Shown: positions 1 through 5,662 of the stretch, in pieces
Layout: each line of letters begins with the position of its first letter
Position numbering within the stretch: position 1 is the first letter of the stretch
NCBI GenBank assembly: GCA_030039575.1
Contig: JASHVH010000008.1
Coordinates: 1 to 6,461, forward strand
Length of the DNA: 6,461 nucleotides
Direction: 5' to 3'
Source of the DNA: Acidimicrobiales bacterium
GTDB taxonomy: Bacteria > Actinomycetota > Acidimicrobiia > Acidimicrobiales > Palsa-688
Notes under the pieces: generated by a model
What the model was told of the DNA's origin: nothing
Seen by the model: the letters and a program-made list of their open reading frames with translations, nothing else
The model's database searches: none
Made by a program: the position numbers and the translations under genes

Positions 1-752
1 TGGGCCGGTGAAATCGTCTTGTAATAAACCATGCGGGACAGGACCTCGCTCCGCCGCAGGCGCGCCCCCTCGGGGTTCTCGATGGGGTCGTAGGCACTGG
101 GGGCCTGGATCAGGCCGGCGATCAGAGCCGCCTGGGCCAGGCTGACATGGCTGGCGTCCTCGTTGAAGTACTCCTTGGTCGCCGCCTGCACGCCATAGGC
201 GCCGCTCCCGAGGTAAACCGAGTTGAGGTACGCGTCCAGAACCTGCGACTTGGTGTACTTTTCCTCGAGCCGTTCGGCCAGCACAGCTTCTCGTAACTTG
301 CGGCTCAGCGATTTTTGGTCCGTCAGGTACGTGTTCTTGACCAGCTGCTGAGCAATGGTAGAACCGCCCTGGACCGCTGCCCCCGCGTTCACGTCGGCCA
401 GCAAGGCTCGCGCCGTAGATTCAACGTCCAGGCCCCCATGGTCCCAGAAGTTGTGGTCCTCGGTATCGAGGACGGCTTTGATGAGGATGGGCGAAATGTG
501 GGCCAGCGCAACGGGCTGGCGGTACTGAGAAGACCGCAACGTCGCCATGACCGACCCGTTAGCTGCGTATATGACCGATGGCAGGGAGGGGTCTGTCACG
601 AGGTCCCGCAGTGGGGTCTCCTTTGCGGTCGCCACGTCGTGGAACAGCCGGCCCGTGGAGTAAGCGACCGTACCGATGGCCACCGCTACCAGGGCCCCCG
701 CAAGCACCAGGACCACGACAAGGCGCACGAAACTGCTACCGAGACGTGCCAT
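1..752 (-). CDS. Class A penicillin-binding protein, N-terminal membrane anchor and GT51 transglycosylase domain (3' end outside window)
   Basis: The visible 250 codons encode a membrane-anchored peptidoglycan glycosyltransferase, which polymerises lipid II into glycan strands on the outer face of the membrane. A short basic start is followed by one hydrophobic segment at about residues 9-31, a non-cleaved anchor. The GT51 signature motifs then appear in order: EDHNFWDHGG (residues 98-107, catalytic Glu98), QGGSTIAQQLVKN (128-140), RKLREAVLAERLE (151-163, second conserved Glu155), an ILExYLN-like VLDAYLN (171-177), and RRSEVLSRM near 233-241. The reading frame runs off the left edge, so the transpeptidase domain expected in class A PBPs cannot be confirmed; a monofunctional transglycosylase remains possible. 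The ATG at 752 was chosen because the hydrophobic anchor follows directly and a purine-rich AGGGCGGGA lies just upstream. The gene is 40 bases downstream of the E1 gene on the same strand, so read-through transcription is plausible. GT51 identity is certain; class A is likely. Confidence 0.93.
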   Translation of the reverse strand, partial: MARLGSSFVRLVVVLVLAGALVAVAIGTVAYSTGRLFHDVATAKETPLRDLVTDPSLPSVIYAANGSVMATLRSSQYRQPVALAHISPILIKAVLDTEDHNFWDHGGLDVESTARALLADVNAGAAVQGGSTIAQQLVKNTYLTDQKSLSRKLREAVLAERLEEKYTKSQVLDAYLNSVYLGSGAYGVQAATKEYFNEDASHVSLAQAALIAGLIQAPSAYDPIENPEGARLRRSEVLSRMVYYKTISPA

Positions 753-763
753 TCCCGCCCTTA

Positions 764-788
764 CTCTAGCCAACAGGCGCTGGTAGAG
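764..788 (-). other. Small hairpin between the E1 and PBP genes
   Basis: The two ends of this stretch pair as CTCTA/TAGAG, continue after a one-base bulge as CCA/TGG, and close on an 8-base loop. It fills most of the 40-base gap between the E1 stop codon and the PBP start. No T-tract follows on the minus strand, so it is not a standard intrinsic terminator. It could be a weak attenuator, an mRNA-processing site, or chance. Confidence 0.3.
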
Positions 789-792
789 CCAC

Positions 793-3063
793 CTAAAAGG
801 CCAACAGCTCCCGGACCGCCTGCTCTATCTGCTCGGTCTGGGGCAGGGTGGCGCGCTCGAGGGCGGGCTCGTACCCCACGTGGGTGTCGGCGGCACCCAC
901 ACGGCGCACAGGGGCGTCAAGGTCCGCGAAGCAATGCTCGCCGGCCCAGGCCGCCACTTCGGCGCCAAAGCCACACGTGAGGTTGTCCTCCGAAACGACG
1001 AGCAGCCGGCCCGTGCGCGCCACCGAACCGGCCACCAGGTCCTTGTCCCAAGGCATTAGCGAACGCAGGTCGATGACTTCGATACTGGCCCCGGTGGCGC
1101 CGGCCGCCCGCAGCGACCTTTCGACGGTAGCGCCGTAAGTGGCAATGGTCAGGTCGGTACCCGCTTGAGCCACCCGGCCTTGGCCGAACGGCAAGCGGAA
1201 CCCCGGGGCGGGGAAGGGGCCCTCGGTGTACTTCTGGCGCAGCAGGTGCTTGTGCTCGAGGAAAAGGACGGGGTCCTCACTCGACAGTGCGGTGCGCAAA
1301 AGCCCGACGGCGTCAACCGCTCGTGACGGCATAACAATTACCAGCCCGGGCACATGGGCGAAAATGGAAACGCCTGATTGCGAGTGCCAGATCGCCCCAC
1401 CGGCCAGGTACCCCCCGATGGCCACCCGCAGGACCATCGGGCACGACCACTCGCCGGCTGACCGCCATCTCGTTGTCGCCGCCTCGCTCTTGATCTGTTG
1501 CATCGCGGTCCAGATGTAATCGAAGAACTGCACCTCGGGTACCGGCCTCAGGCCTCGTGCGCCCTGGCCGATGGCGCGGCCCACGATATTGGCTTCGGCC
1601 ACCGGCGTGTTGTAGCACCGGTCGTGGCCATATTTGCGCTGGAGCCCGAAAGTGGTGCCGAACACCCCCCCTTTGCCCTCGAGTTGGCCTAGGAGGTGCT
1701 CCGGCGCGTCGGCGACATCTTCGCCGAACACCCTCACCCGGGCGTCTTCGCCCATAGCCTCGAACAACGTAAGCCGGATGGCTTCGCCCAGCGCCACCAC
1801 AGGTCCCGGCTCGGCCCCGGGGCGCCCGCGAGCGGCGGCATCGGAGGCTTCTTCGGGCGACACCACCGGTAGGTCGAGCAAATGGGCACGTATGGTGGCA
1901 GGGTCAGGGCGCGGTGCTCGCAAGGCTTCTTTGGCCGCTTCTGCCACCAACGCTCGGGCCTCGTCCCGCATCCCGGCCAGGTCGTGGTCCGAAAGTAAGT
2001 GCCCCTCCAGGATCGCTCGCTCGAGGACAGCGATGGGGTCGTGCCGGCGCTCGTCGTCCAGTTCTGCTTGCAGGCGGTACTTGCTCTGCGTGTCCTGCGA
2101 AGAGTGGGAGTACGGCCGCGTGACCGTAGCGTGCACCAAGGCGGGGCCGGCCCCACCGCGAACAGCGTCGACGATGGCGGGCGCCTTTTCCCGGACCTCG
2201 AAATAGTCGCGGCCGTCGATGCGGTGCACGGAAATTGGGAAACTCTCCAGCAGTTCCGAGATGGGGCGAGGAGACTGCTGAGACACCGGCACCGATATTG
2301 CATAGCCGTTGTCGGCAATGATGTACAGGACCGGGAGTTGTAGGGAGCACGCCGTGTTGAGGCTCTCCCAGAACTCTCCCTCGGATGTCGCCCCCTCGCC
2401 CAACGAGACGTATACCACCTCGTCCTGGTGGGCGGCGCACCCGGGCAGGCCCTCGCGGGCGTGGCGCCATATGTAGCGCCCCCCCTCGGCGCAGCCGATG
2501 GCCGGTATGCACTGGGAGCCCGTGGGGCTGGACTGCGTGACGATGTTGAACCGCCGTGACGCGAAATGGCAAGGCATCTGGCGGCCACCTGAAGCCGGGT
2601 CGGTCGCCGCTCCAACCGCCTGCAGGAGCAACTCCGTCGGCGTCACCCCGAGGGCGAGGGCGAGGGACCTGTCCCGGTAATAGGGGAAAAACCAGTCATA
2701 ACCGGCACGCAGCGACCTGGAAAACCCGAGGCATAACGCCTCGTGACCGGCGCCGGAAATATGAAAAAAGCAGCGGCTCTGTTTTTGCAGCGTTATCTCC
2801 CTGTCGTCGAGGTAACGCGATACGAGCGCCAACCGATAATCGGAAAGGATCTCCGCCACCGGTAAACCGCGGAATTCCGGCACTTGGGGGCCTTCTGCCG
2901 TAGGGCTGCTAACGGGGGTGGACGGCGCCGGGCCCGCCAGCATTTGCCGGGTAAGGACCGGTCCTCCGAGTGCGGGCGAAGACGCCCTGGACTGGTCTAA
3001 AGAGACTCCTTTGACCGGGGCCGTTGGCCCGGGCCTGCCGTCGCCGTTGAGCCTTCGACCCAT
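793..3063 (-). CDS. Fused 2-oxoacid dehydrogenase E1, alpha and beta subunits in one chain
   Basis: This is a thiamine-diphosphate enzyme that decarboxylates a 2-oxoacid (pyruvate, acetoin or a branched-chain oxoacid) and transfers the acyl group to the lipoyl arm of an E2 partner in the cytoplasm. Of 756 residues, about 65-395 are E1-alpha. This half shows GRQMPCHF (160-167), the cofactor motif GEGATSEGEF (222-231) closed by DNGYAIS (251-257), and the SHSSQD loop around His320. Residues 420-756 are E1-beta, with VFGEDV (445-450), the cofactor-activating Glu490 in TPVAEANIVG, and the HSQSGVSIFAHVPGL segment (560-574). The family mostly uses separate alpha and beta genes, but single-chain alpha/beta members are known and the motifs match those best. 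Substrate cannot be fixed from sequence; the wording resembles 2-oxoisovalerate dehydrogenases. The first 60 residues are Pro/Ala/Ser-rich and not part of the fold. The ATG at 3063 has no clear ribosome site, so Met41 (codon at 2943) or Val61 (codon at 2883) may be the true start. No E2 or E3 gene is nearby. Confidence 0.93.
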   Translation of the reverse strand: MGRRLNGDGRPGPTAPVKGVSLDQSRASSPALGGPVLTRQMLAGPAPSTPVSSPTAEGPQVPEFRGLPVAEILSDYRLALVSRYLDDREITLQKQSRCFFHISGAGHEALCLGFSRSLRAGYDWFFPYYRDRSLALALGVTPTELLLQAVGAATDPASGGRQMPCHFASRRFNIVTQSSPTGSQCIPAIGCAEGGRYIWRHAREGLPGCAAHQDEVVYVSLGEGATSEGEFWESLNTACSLQLPVLYIIADNGYAISVPVSQQSPRPISELLESFPISVHRIDGRDYFEVREKAPAIVDAVRGGAGPALVHATVTRPYSHSSQDTQSKYRLQAELDDERRHDPIAVLERAILEGHLLSDHDLAGMRDEARALVAEAAKEALRAPRPDPATIRAHLLDLPVVSPEEASDAAARGRPGAEPGPVVALGEAIRLTLFEAMGEDARVRVFGEDVADAPEHLLGQLEGKGGVFGTTFGLQRKYGHDRCYNTPVAEANIVGRAIGQGARGLRPVPEVQFFDYIWTAMQQIKSEAATTRWRSAGEWSCPMVLRVAIGGYLAGGAIWHSQSGVSIFAHVPGLVIVMPSRAVDAVGLLRTALSSEDPVLFLEHKHLLRQKYTEGPFPAPGFRLPFGQGRVAQAGTDLTIATYGATVERSLRAAGATGASIEVIDLRSLMPWDKDLVAGSVARTGRLLVVSEDNLTCGFGAEVAAWAGEHCFADLDAPVRRVGAADTHVGYEPALERATLPQTEQIEQAVRELLAF

Positions 3064-3238
3064 ATGAGGCGCAGCCTACCGCGTGGGCTGCAAATACAAA
3101 GAGAGGCGCCCCCTAAGAATTACCTAATTGGTCTGTCGATGAATATTAGCGCATCCGATTGACGGACGCCGCAACGAGCCCTAAGGAGTTTGTTGATGCC
3201 TCGCCAACCTCTGTAGCCAGGCCTTACGTAAGGACAGT
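3064..3238 (-). promoter_or_regulatory. Intergenic region upstream of the E1 gene, candidate promoter
   Basis: This 175-base gap is clearly richer in A+T than its surroundings, especially about 3095-3160. It must hold the 3' end of the membrane-protein transcript and any promoter of its own for the E1 gene. The best minus-strand -10 candidate is TAATAT at 3143-3148, about 80 bases before the annotated E1 start. No good -35 box sits at the usual spacing, and no T-tracted terminator hairpin is visible. No tRNA or other RNA gene is recognisable here. Confidence 0.4.
3222..3233. repeat. Perfect 12-base palindrome CCTTACGTAAGG
   Basis: The sequence reads identically on both strands with no spacer. 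It lies 5 bases beyond the stop codon of the membrane-protein gene and about 160 bases upstream of the E1 start. The symmetry fits a site for a dimeric regulator. Its distance from the best -10 candidate (about 75-90 bases upstream) would suit an activator or distal operator more than a simple repressor. With no loop it would make a poor terminator. Function is unknown. Confidence 0.5.
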
Positions 3239-3868
3239 TCAGGGACGCCAGACCATGAGGGCCAAGGCCACAAAGAACAAGACGTCACAACACGCGGCGC
3301 CGCGGCCGGCGAGCGTGGCCGCCCTGGCGAAGCGGACGCGTTCGGCCTCCCTTTCCACGGGGCTCGCACCCGTCGAACCCTCCTGAAAGAGCATCGAGCG
3401 GATTTGGCGCAGCGACGGCACCACCAGGCTGGCGGCTATAAGAGTGGCCGACAGCCACACGAGCAGAGCCCCGAAGACCCAGGCTTGGTCCAAGCCGCCG
3501 ATGTCCGGGTTGGCGGCCAGAGCGCCGAGGCCCAGGAACGGGACGGCGACGAGGGCCAGCCAAAGCCGCGCCGGCTTTTCGAAATAGCGCCGGATCTCCT
3601 CGGTCTCGGACTCCCGCTCGGCCACCTCGGTACTTGTGGGCCGGACCGTGGCCGTTTCAGGCGGGCCAGGTGCCCTCTCATCAGGCTCACCCGGCCCAGC
3701 GGGCTCGGGCTCGTCACCCGGCAAATGAGCGCGAGAGGCGTAGGTCCCGGCAAAACCGATGCTGCCGAACCCCACCAGAGCGGCCACGGCGTGTAGCGCC
3801 ACGAGCGAATAGAACAGGGCCGCCCTCCCCCCGCTCAATGTGGCCACCAGCCACTGGCCCTCAGGCAT
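3239..3868 (-). CDS. Four-helix integral membrane protein, DUF2269-like
   Basis: The protein is 209 residues with four predicted membrane helices at about 16-42, 101-119, 127-151 and 183-206. Between helices 1 and 2 lies a long hydrophilic loop (about 48-95) rich in Pro and Glu, followed by a charged EEIRRYFEKPARL stretch leading into helix 2. Helix 1 carries a conserved-looking ALHAVAALVGFG and the chain ends in LMVWRP. This layout resembles the DUF2269 family of predicted membrane proteins, which has no assigned function, but family membership is from pattern memory and moderate. The frame is open upstream to an ATG at 3991, but that 41-residue extension is Arg-rich and non-membrane. The ATG at 3868 has a strong ribosome site at the right spacing, so I use it. 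It is transcribed divergently from the lipoprotein gene. Confidence 0.75.
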   Translation of the reverse strand: MPEGQWLVATLSGGRAALFYSLVALHAVAALVGFGSIGFAGTYASRAHLPGDEPEPAGPGEPDERAPGPPETATVRPTSTEVAERESETEEIRRYFEKPARLWLALVAVPFLGLGALAANPDIGGLDQAWVFGALLVWLSATLIAASLVVPSLRQIRSMLFQEGSTGASPVEREAERVRFARAATLAGRGAACCDVLFFVALALMVWRP

Positions 3869-3873
3869 GTCCA

Positions 3874-3880
3874 CCCTCCC
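3874..3880 (-). promoter_or_regulatory. Strong ribosome binding site that fixes the start of the membrane-protein gene
   Basis: The minus strand reads GGGAGGG, then TGGAC, then ATG at 3868. It is the clearest Shine-Dalgarno match in front of a gene in this window. It supports the internal start at 3868 over the longer reading frame from 3991. Confidence 0.75.
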
Positions 3881-3918
3881 GGCGCGCCTCCCACGGCGCG
3901 GCCGCGTTGTTGTCCCCA

Positions 3919-3942
3919 GTTTGCGCCGTTCCCGGTTTGCGC
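3919..3942. repeat. Direct repeat of GTTTGCGC, 16-base period
   Basis: Two identical octamers occupy 3919-3926 and 3935-3942 within the divergent intergenic region. Repeats spaced like this between divergent promoters can be paired operator half-sites. Eight-base repeats can also arise by chance in GC-rich DNA. Confidence 0.45.
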
Positions 3943-3994
3943 TGGCGAAGCTTACTGCCGTGCGCCGGTCCCCCGGCCCTGCGATCATCAAAGC

Positions 3995-4702
3995 ATGCAG
4001 GTGAGGGGCGCGCTCATCGCCGTCGCCCTGACGACGTCGCTAGGAGCATGCGTATTGCTCGGTGCGTGTGGCGGTTCGTCGCCTGACGCCGGCAAGACGG
4101 CGACGGCACAACCCGTGCCACCGGCCAGTTCGACCCTGGCCGCTACGACGCTGACGACCAGCAAAGCCCCACTGGCGGTCCCCACCACGGTGCCCGAACA
4201 GGGGCCGGCCAAACCGGCGGCAACGACGCCGGCAACCAAGCGAACGGGCGCCGCTACCCCCACCACCGGCACCGCCGTCATTAAACGGGCGGCGTCCACT
4301 ACAGGCTCCGTGGCCCGCCGCACCACTGCACCGGCCACCGGGGCACCGGCCACGGCGGCACCGGCCACCGCGGCCGCGACCACCGGGAAAGTACCCAAGA
4401 AGACCACGGTGTGGGAGCCGACCGTACCCCAGACCTCCGCCTCACTGGCAGGGTGGGCGCTGCTGGACGCCTGGGTGGCCCGCAACCGGTCCACAGCCCT
4501 GGAAGACGCCAGCCCGGCAGCGGTCTCGGCTCTCTTCGTCTACGTTTACCCCGCGGCGGGCGTCCAGTACCGGGGCTGTAGCAGCCCACCCGGCAACACC
4601 GCCTCAAATTGTGTCTACCGCGACGGGAACGACCTCCTTTCGCTCACGGTCAGCCTGTTCCCCCGGGGTTGGGCCGTCACCGGCGCCGTGCTCGAGAGCT
4701 GA
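3995..4702 (+). CDS. Secreted lipoprotein with Thr/Ala/Pro-rich linker and small C-terminal domain
   Basis: The 235-residue product starts with a short signal sequence (Arg4, hydrophobic core 5-22) ending in a lipobox, LLGAC followed by GGSS, so Cys25 is the likely lipidated residue and the protein sits on the outer face of the membrane. A second LGAC ends at Cys19. Residues about 30-138 are a low-complexity linker of Thr, Ala and Pro with scattered Lys, including a 5-residue repeat (APATG, APATA, APATA). Such linkers span the cell wall and are often glycosylated in actinobacteria; that is inference here. The C-terminal 95 residues form a compact domain: an ALLDAWVARNR helix, then LFVYVYP, then two cysteines (YRGCSS and NCVYRDGND) that could form a disulfide, and a final strand pair ending GWAVTGAVLES. 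I recognise this only as a hypothetical-protein type and assign no function. The ATG at 3995 lacks a ribosome site; a GTG at 4001 is a possible alternative. Confidence 0.82.
   Translation: MQVRGALIAVALTTSLGACVLLGACGGSSPDAGKTATAQPVPPASSTLAATTLTTSKAPLAVPTTVPEQGPAKPAATTPATKRTGAATPTTGTAVIKRAASTTGSVARRTTAPATGAPATAAPATAAATTGKVPKKTTVWEPTVPQTSASLAGWALLDAWVARNRSTALEDASPAAVSALFVYVYPAAGVQYRGCSSPPGNTASNCVYRDGNDLLSLTVSLFPRGWAVTGAVLES
4328..4372 (+). repeat. Three 15-base tandem repeats inside the lipoprotein linker
   Basis: Units begin at 4328, 4343 and 4358, and each opens with GCACCGGCCAC. They are in frame and encode APATG, APATA, APATA. Copy number could change by whole units without breaking the frame, altering linker length. 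Confidence 0.75.
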
Positions 4703-4724
4703 GCCCGGGTAACCAGCCCAGGGC
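4703..4724 (+). terminator. GC-rich hairpin just after the lipoprotein stop codon
   Basis: The arms GCCC and GGGC pair, then after one mismatch GG pairs with CC, around a loop of about 8 bases. It starts on the base after the stop codon, a natural place for a terminator. No T-tract follows, so termination is uncertain. The rest of the gap up to 4797 is GC-rich, with no clear promoter for the next gene. Confidence 0.3.
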
Positions 4725-4797
4725 CAGGCACCGCGCTCGAGAGCCAATTCGCGGTTAAAGGGGCGCGCCGCGCCGGAGGCTGACAGAATAGGTTTCC

Positions 4798-5655
4798 ATG
4801 CCGCTACAAGGGACTTTTGACGTCCTCGATTTCAGCGCTGTGCTCGAGATCCTGGCGTCTCGCACTATGACCGGCAGGCTGCACGTTCGCAGCCGTTCCT
4901 TTGCCGCCAACCTCTTCCTGGTTGACGGCCAGATCGTGGGGGCGGACCAGTCGGAGCACCAGGCCGCCGCCGTGGCGGGCGACGTCACTCAGCGGGCACA
5001 GGAAATTTGCTTCGAGCTGCTCGGCACCGACCGGGGCAATTTCGAGTTCCACCCCGCCAAACCCAACAGCCCGGTCGGCGGGACGGTCCTCACCGTCGCC
5101 GATGCCCTGGACGAGGCGCGCCGGCGGCTGGCGGAATGGCAGGAACTGCAGGTCCTCATCCCGTCCCTGGACGTCCAGCCCCGGCTGGTGACGGAGTTGG
5201 ACCCCGGCGAAGTGACGCTCGACCGGGAGCAATGGCGGGTCCTTACGGCCGTAGACGGCCGGCGCAACCTGCGCTCGATCGCCAGGACGTTCAACATGAG
5301 CGACTTCGACGTTTGCCGGGCGATGCGGAACCTCCTAACCGCCAAGGTCATCGAGCTCGACATGAGGCAGGCCGGGATCGCTTCGATCAGCGAGATCGAA
5401 GCGCCGGCGACCGAACAGGTGACCATCAATGGTAAGCGCGCCACCCGGCTGCGCCCCGAGCCGGCTCACACCAAGACGGGGGTCCTTGGCCCCGAAGAGG
5501 AATCGGCCCTGGGGCAGACGATCGTGATCTCCCCGACCAAAACAACACGTGAGCCAGTGCACGATGAACCGGCGCACGAAGACGCGGCGGTCGCCGGCCC
5601 GCAGGAGGCCACTCACGAGGAAGCCGGCCACCAGGAGGATCGTGGGCTAACGTAG
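4798..5655 (+). CDS. DUF4388 (PATAN-like) domain protein with helix-turn-helix-like second domain
   Basis: The 285-residue protein lacks a signal peptide or membrane segment, so it should be cytoplasmic. Residues 3-85 match the DUF4388 pattern: LQGTFDVLDFSAVLEILA, then TGRLHVRS, LFLVDGQIVGAD, and a second half ending GNFEFHP. Proteins with this domain are found in bacterial signalling and small-GTPase-linked systems, but the domain's own role is not settled. A helix at about 103-120 leads to a second domain (142-190) with the layout of a winged helix: EQWRVLTAVDGRRNLRSIA, then FNMSDFDVCRAMRNLLTAKVIEL. It may bind DNA or a protein. The last 90 residues are charged and probably disordered, with two His-x4-His pairs (His255/260 and His273/278) amid Glu and Asp. 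The ATG at 4798 is preceded by a weak AGG (ATAGGTTTCC); a GGAGG farther back is too distant to serve. It probably heads an operon with the next gene, 7 bases downstream. Confidence 0.85.
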   Translation: MPLQGTFDVLDFSAVLEILASRTMTGRLHVRSRSFAANLFLVDGQIVGADQSEHQAAAVAGDVTQRAQEICFELLGTDRGNFEFHPAKPNSPVGGTVLTVADALDEARRRLAEWQELQVLIPSLDVQPRLVTELDPGEVTLDREQWRVLTAVDGRRNLRSIARTFNMSDFDVCRAMRNLLTAKVIELDMRQAGIASISEIEAPATEQVTINGKRATRLRPEPAHTKTGVLGPEEESALGQTIVISPTKTTREPVHDEPAHEDAAVAGPQEATHEEAGHQEDRGLT

Positions 5656-5662
5656 CGGGCCG

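Larger units (their letters stand above)
3869..3994. promoter_or_regulatory. Divergent intergenic region between membrane-protein and lipoprotein genes
   Basis: These 126 bases separate two genes reading away from each other, so both promoters should lie here. A possible minus-strand -10 element, TAAGCT, is at 3949-3954, without a good -35 partner. On the plus strand no ribosome site precedes the lipoprotein ATG, which suggests leaderless or weakly initiated translation. The region also carries the octamer repeat annotated separately. Confidence 0.5.

Noticed and set aside
315..980. Plus-strand open frame of 221 codons opposite the PBP and the E1 end
   Set aside because: It lies antisense to two genes with clear family motifs, its product is Arg/Pro-rich without recognisable domains, and it spans the boundary of two real genes.
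1634..2206. Plus-strand open frame of 190 codons inside the E1 gene
   Set aside because: Antisense shadow of a motif-rich gene. The Ser/Arg/Ala-rich product is typical of an unused frame in GC-rich DNA.
1734..2615. Minus-strand open frame of 293 codons in a different frame from E1
   Set aside because: The overlapping E1 frame carries the thiamine-diphosphate motifs. This frame gives an Arg/Ser/Pro-rich product with no domain.
3183..3216. AAGGAG followed 7 bases later by ATG and a six-codon frame (MPRQPL) on the plus strand, a possible leader peptide
   Set aside because: The ribosome site is good, but no plus-strand gene follows until 3995; the downstream sequence is antisense to the membrane-protein gene. 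It is likely chance.
3159..3386. Plus-strand frame of 75 codons starting with TTG, and a TTGACG (3159-3164) with TAAGGA 17 bases later as a promoter
   Set aside because: Most of the frame is antisense to the membrane-protein gene and shows no domain. The -10 match is poor and coincides with the AAGGAG noted above.
3869..3991. 41-residue N-terminal extension of the membrane protein from the ATG at 3991
   Set aside because: Arg-rich and without membrane character; a strong ribosome site supports the start at 3868.
3988..4494. Minus-strand frame of 168 codons opposite the lipoprotein
   Set aside because: Its Val/Ala-rich product mirrors the Thr/Ala/Pro linker on the other strand. The plus-strand frame has a signal peptide with lipobox and a structured C-terminal domain.
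4989..5444. Frames on the minus strand opposite the DUF4388 gene, and the plus-strand frame 5007-5435
   Set aside because: Shadows of a gene whose protein matches the DUF4388 pattern in order from its start.
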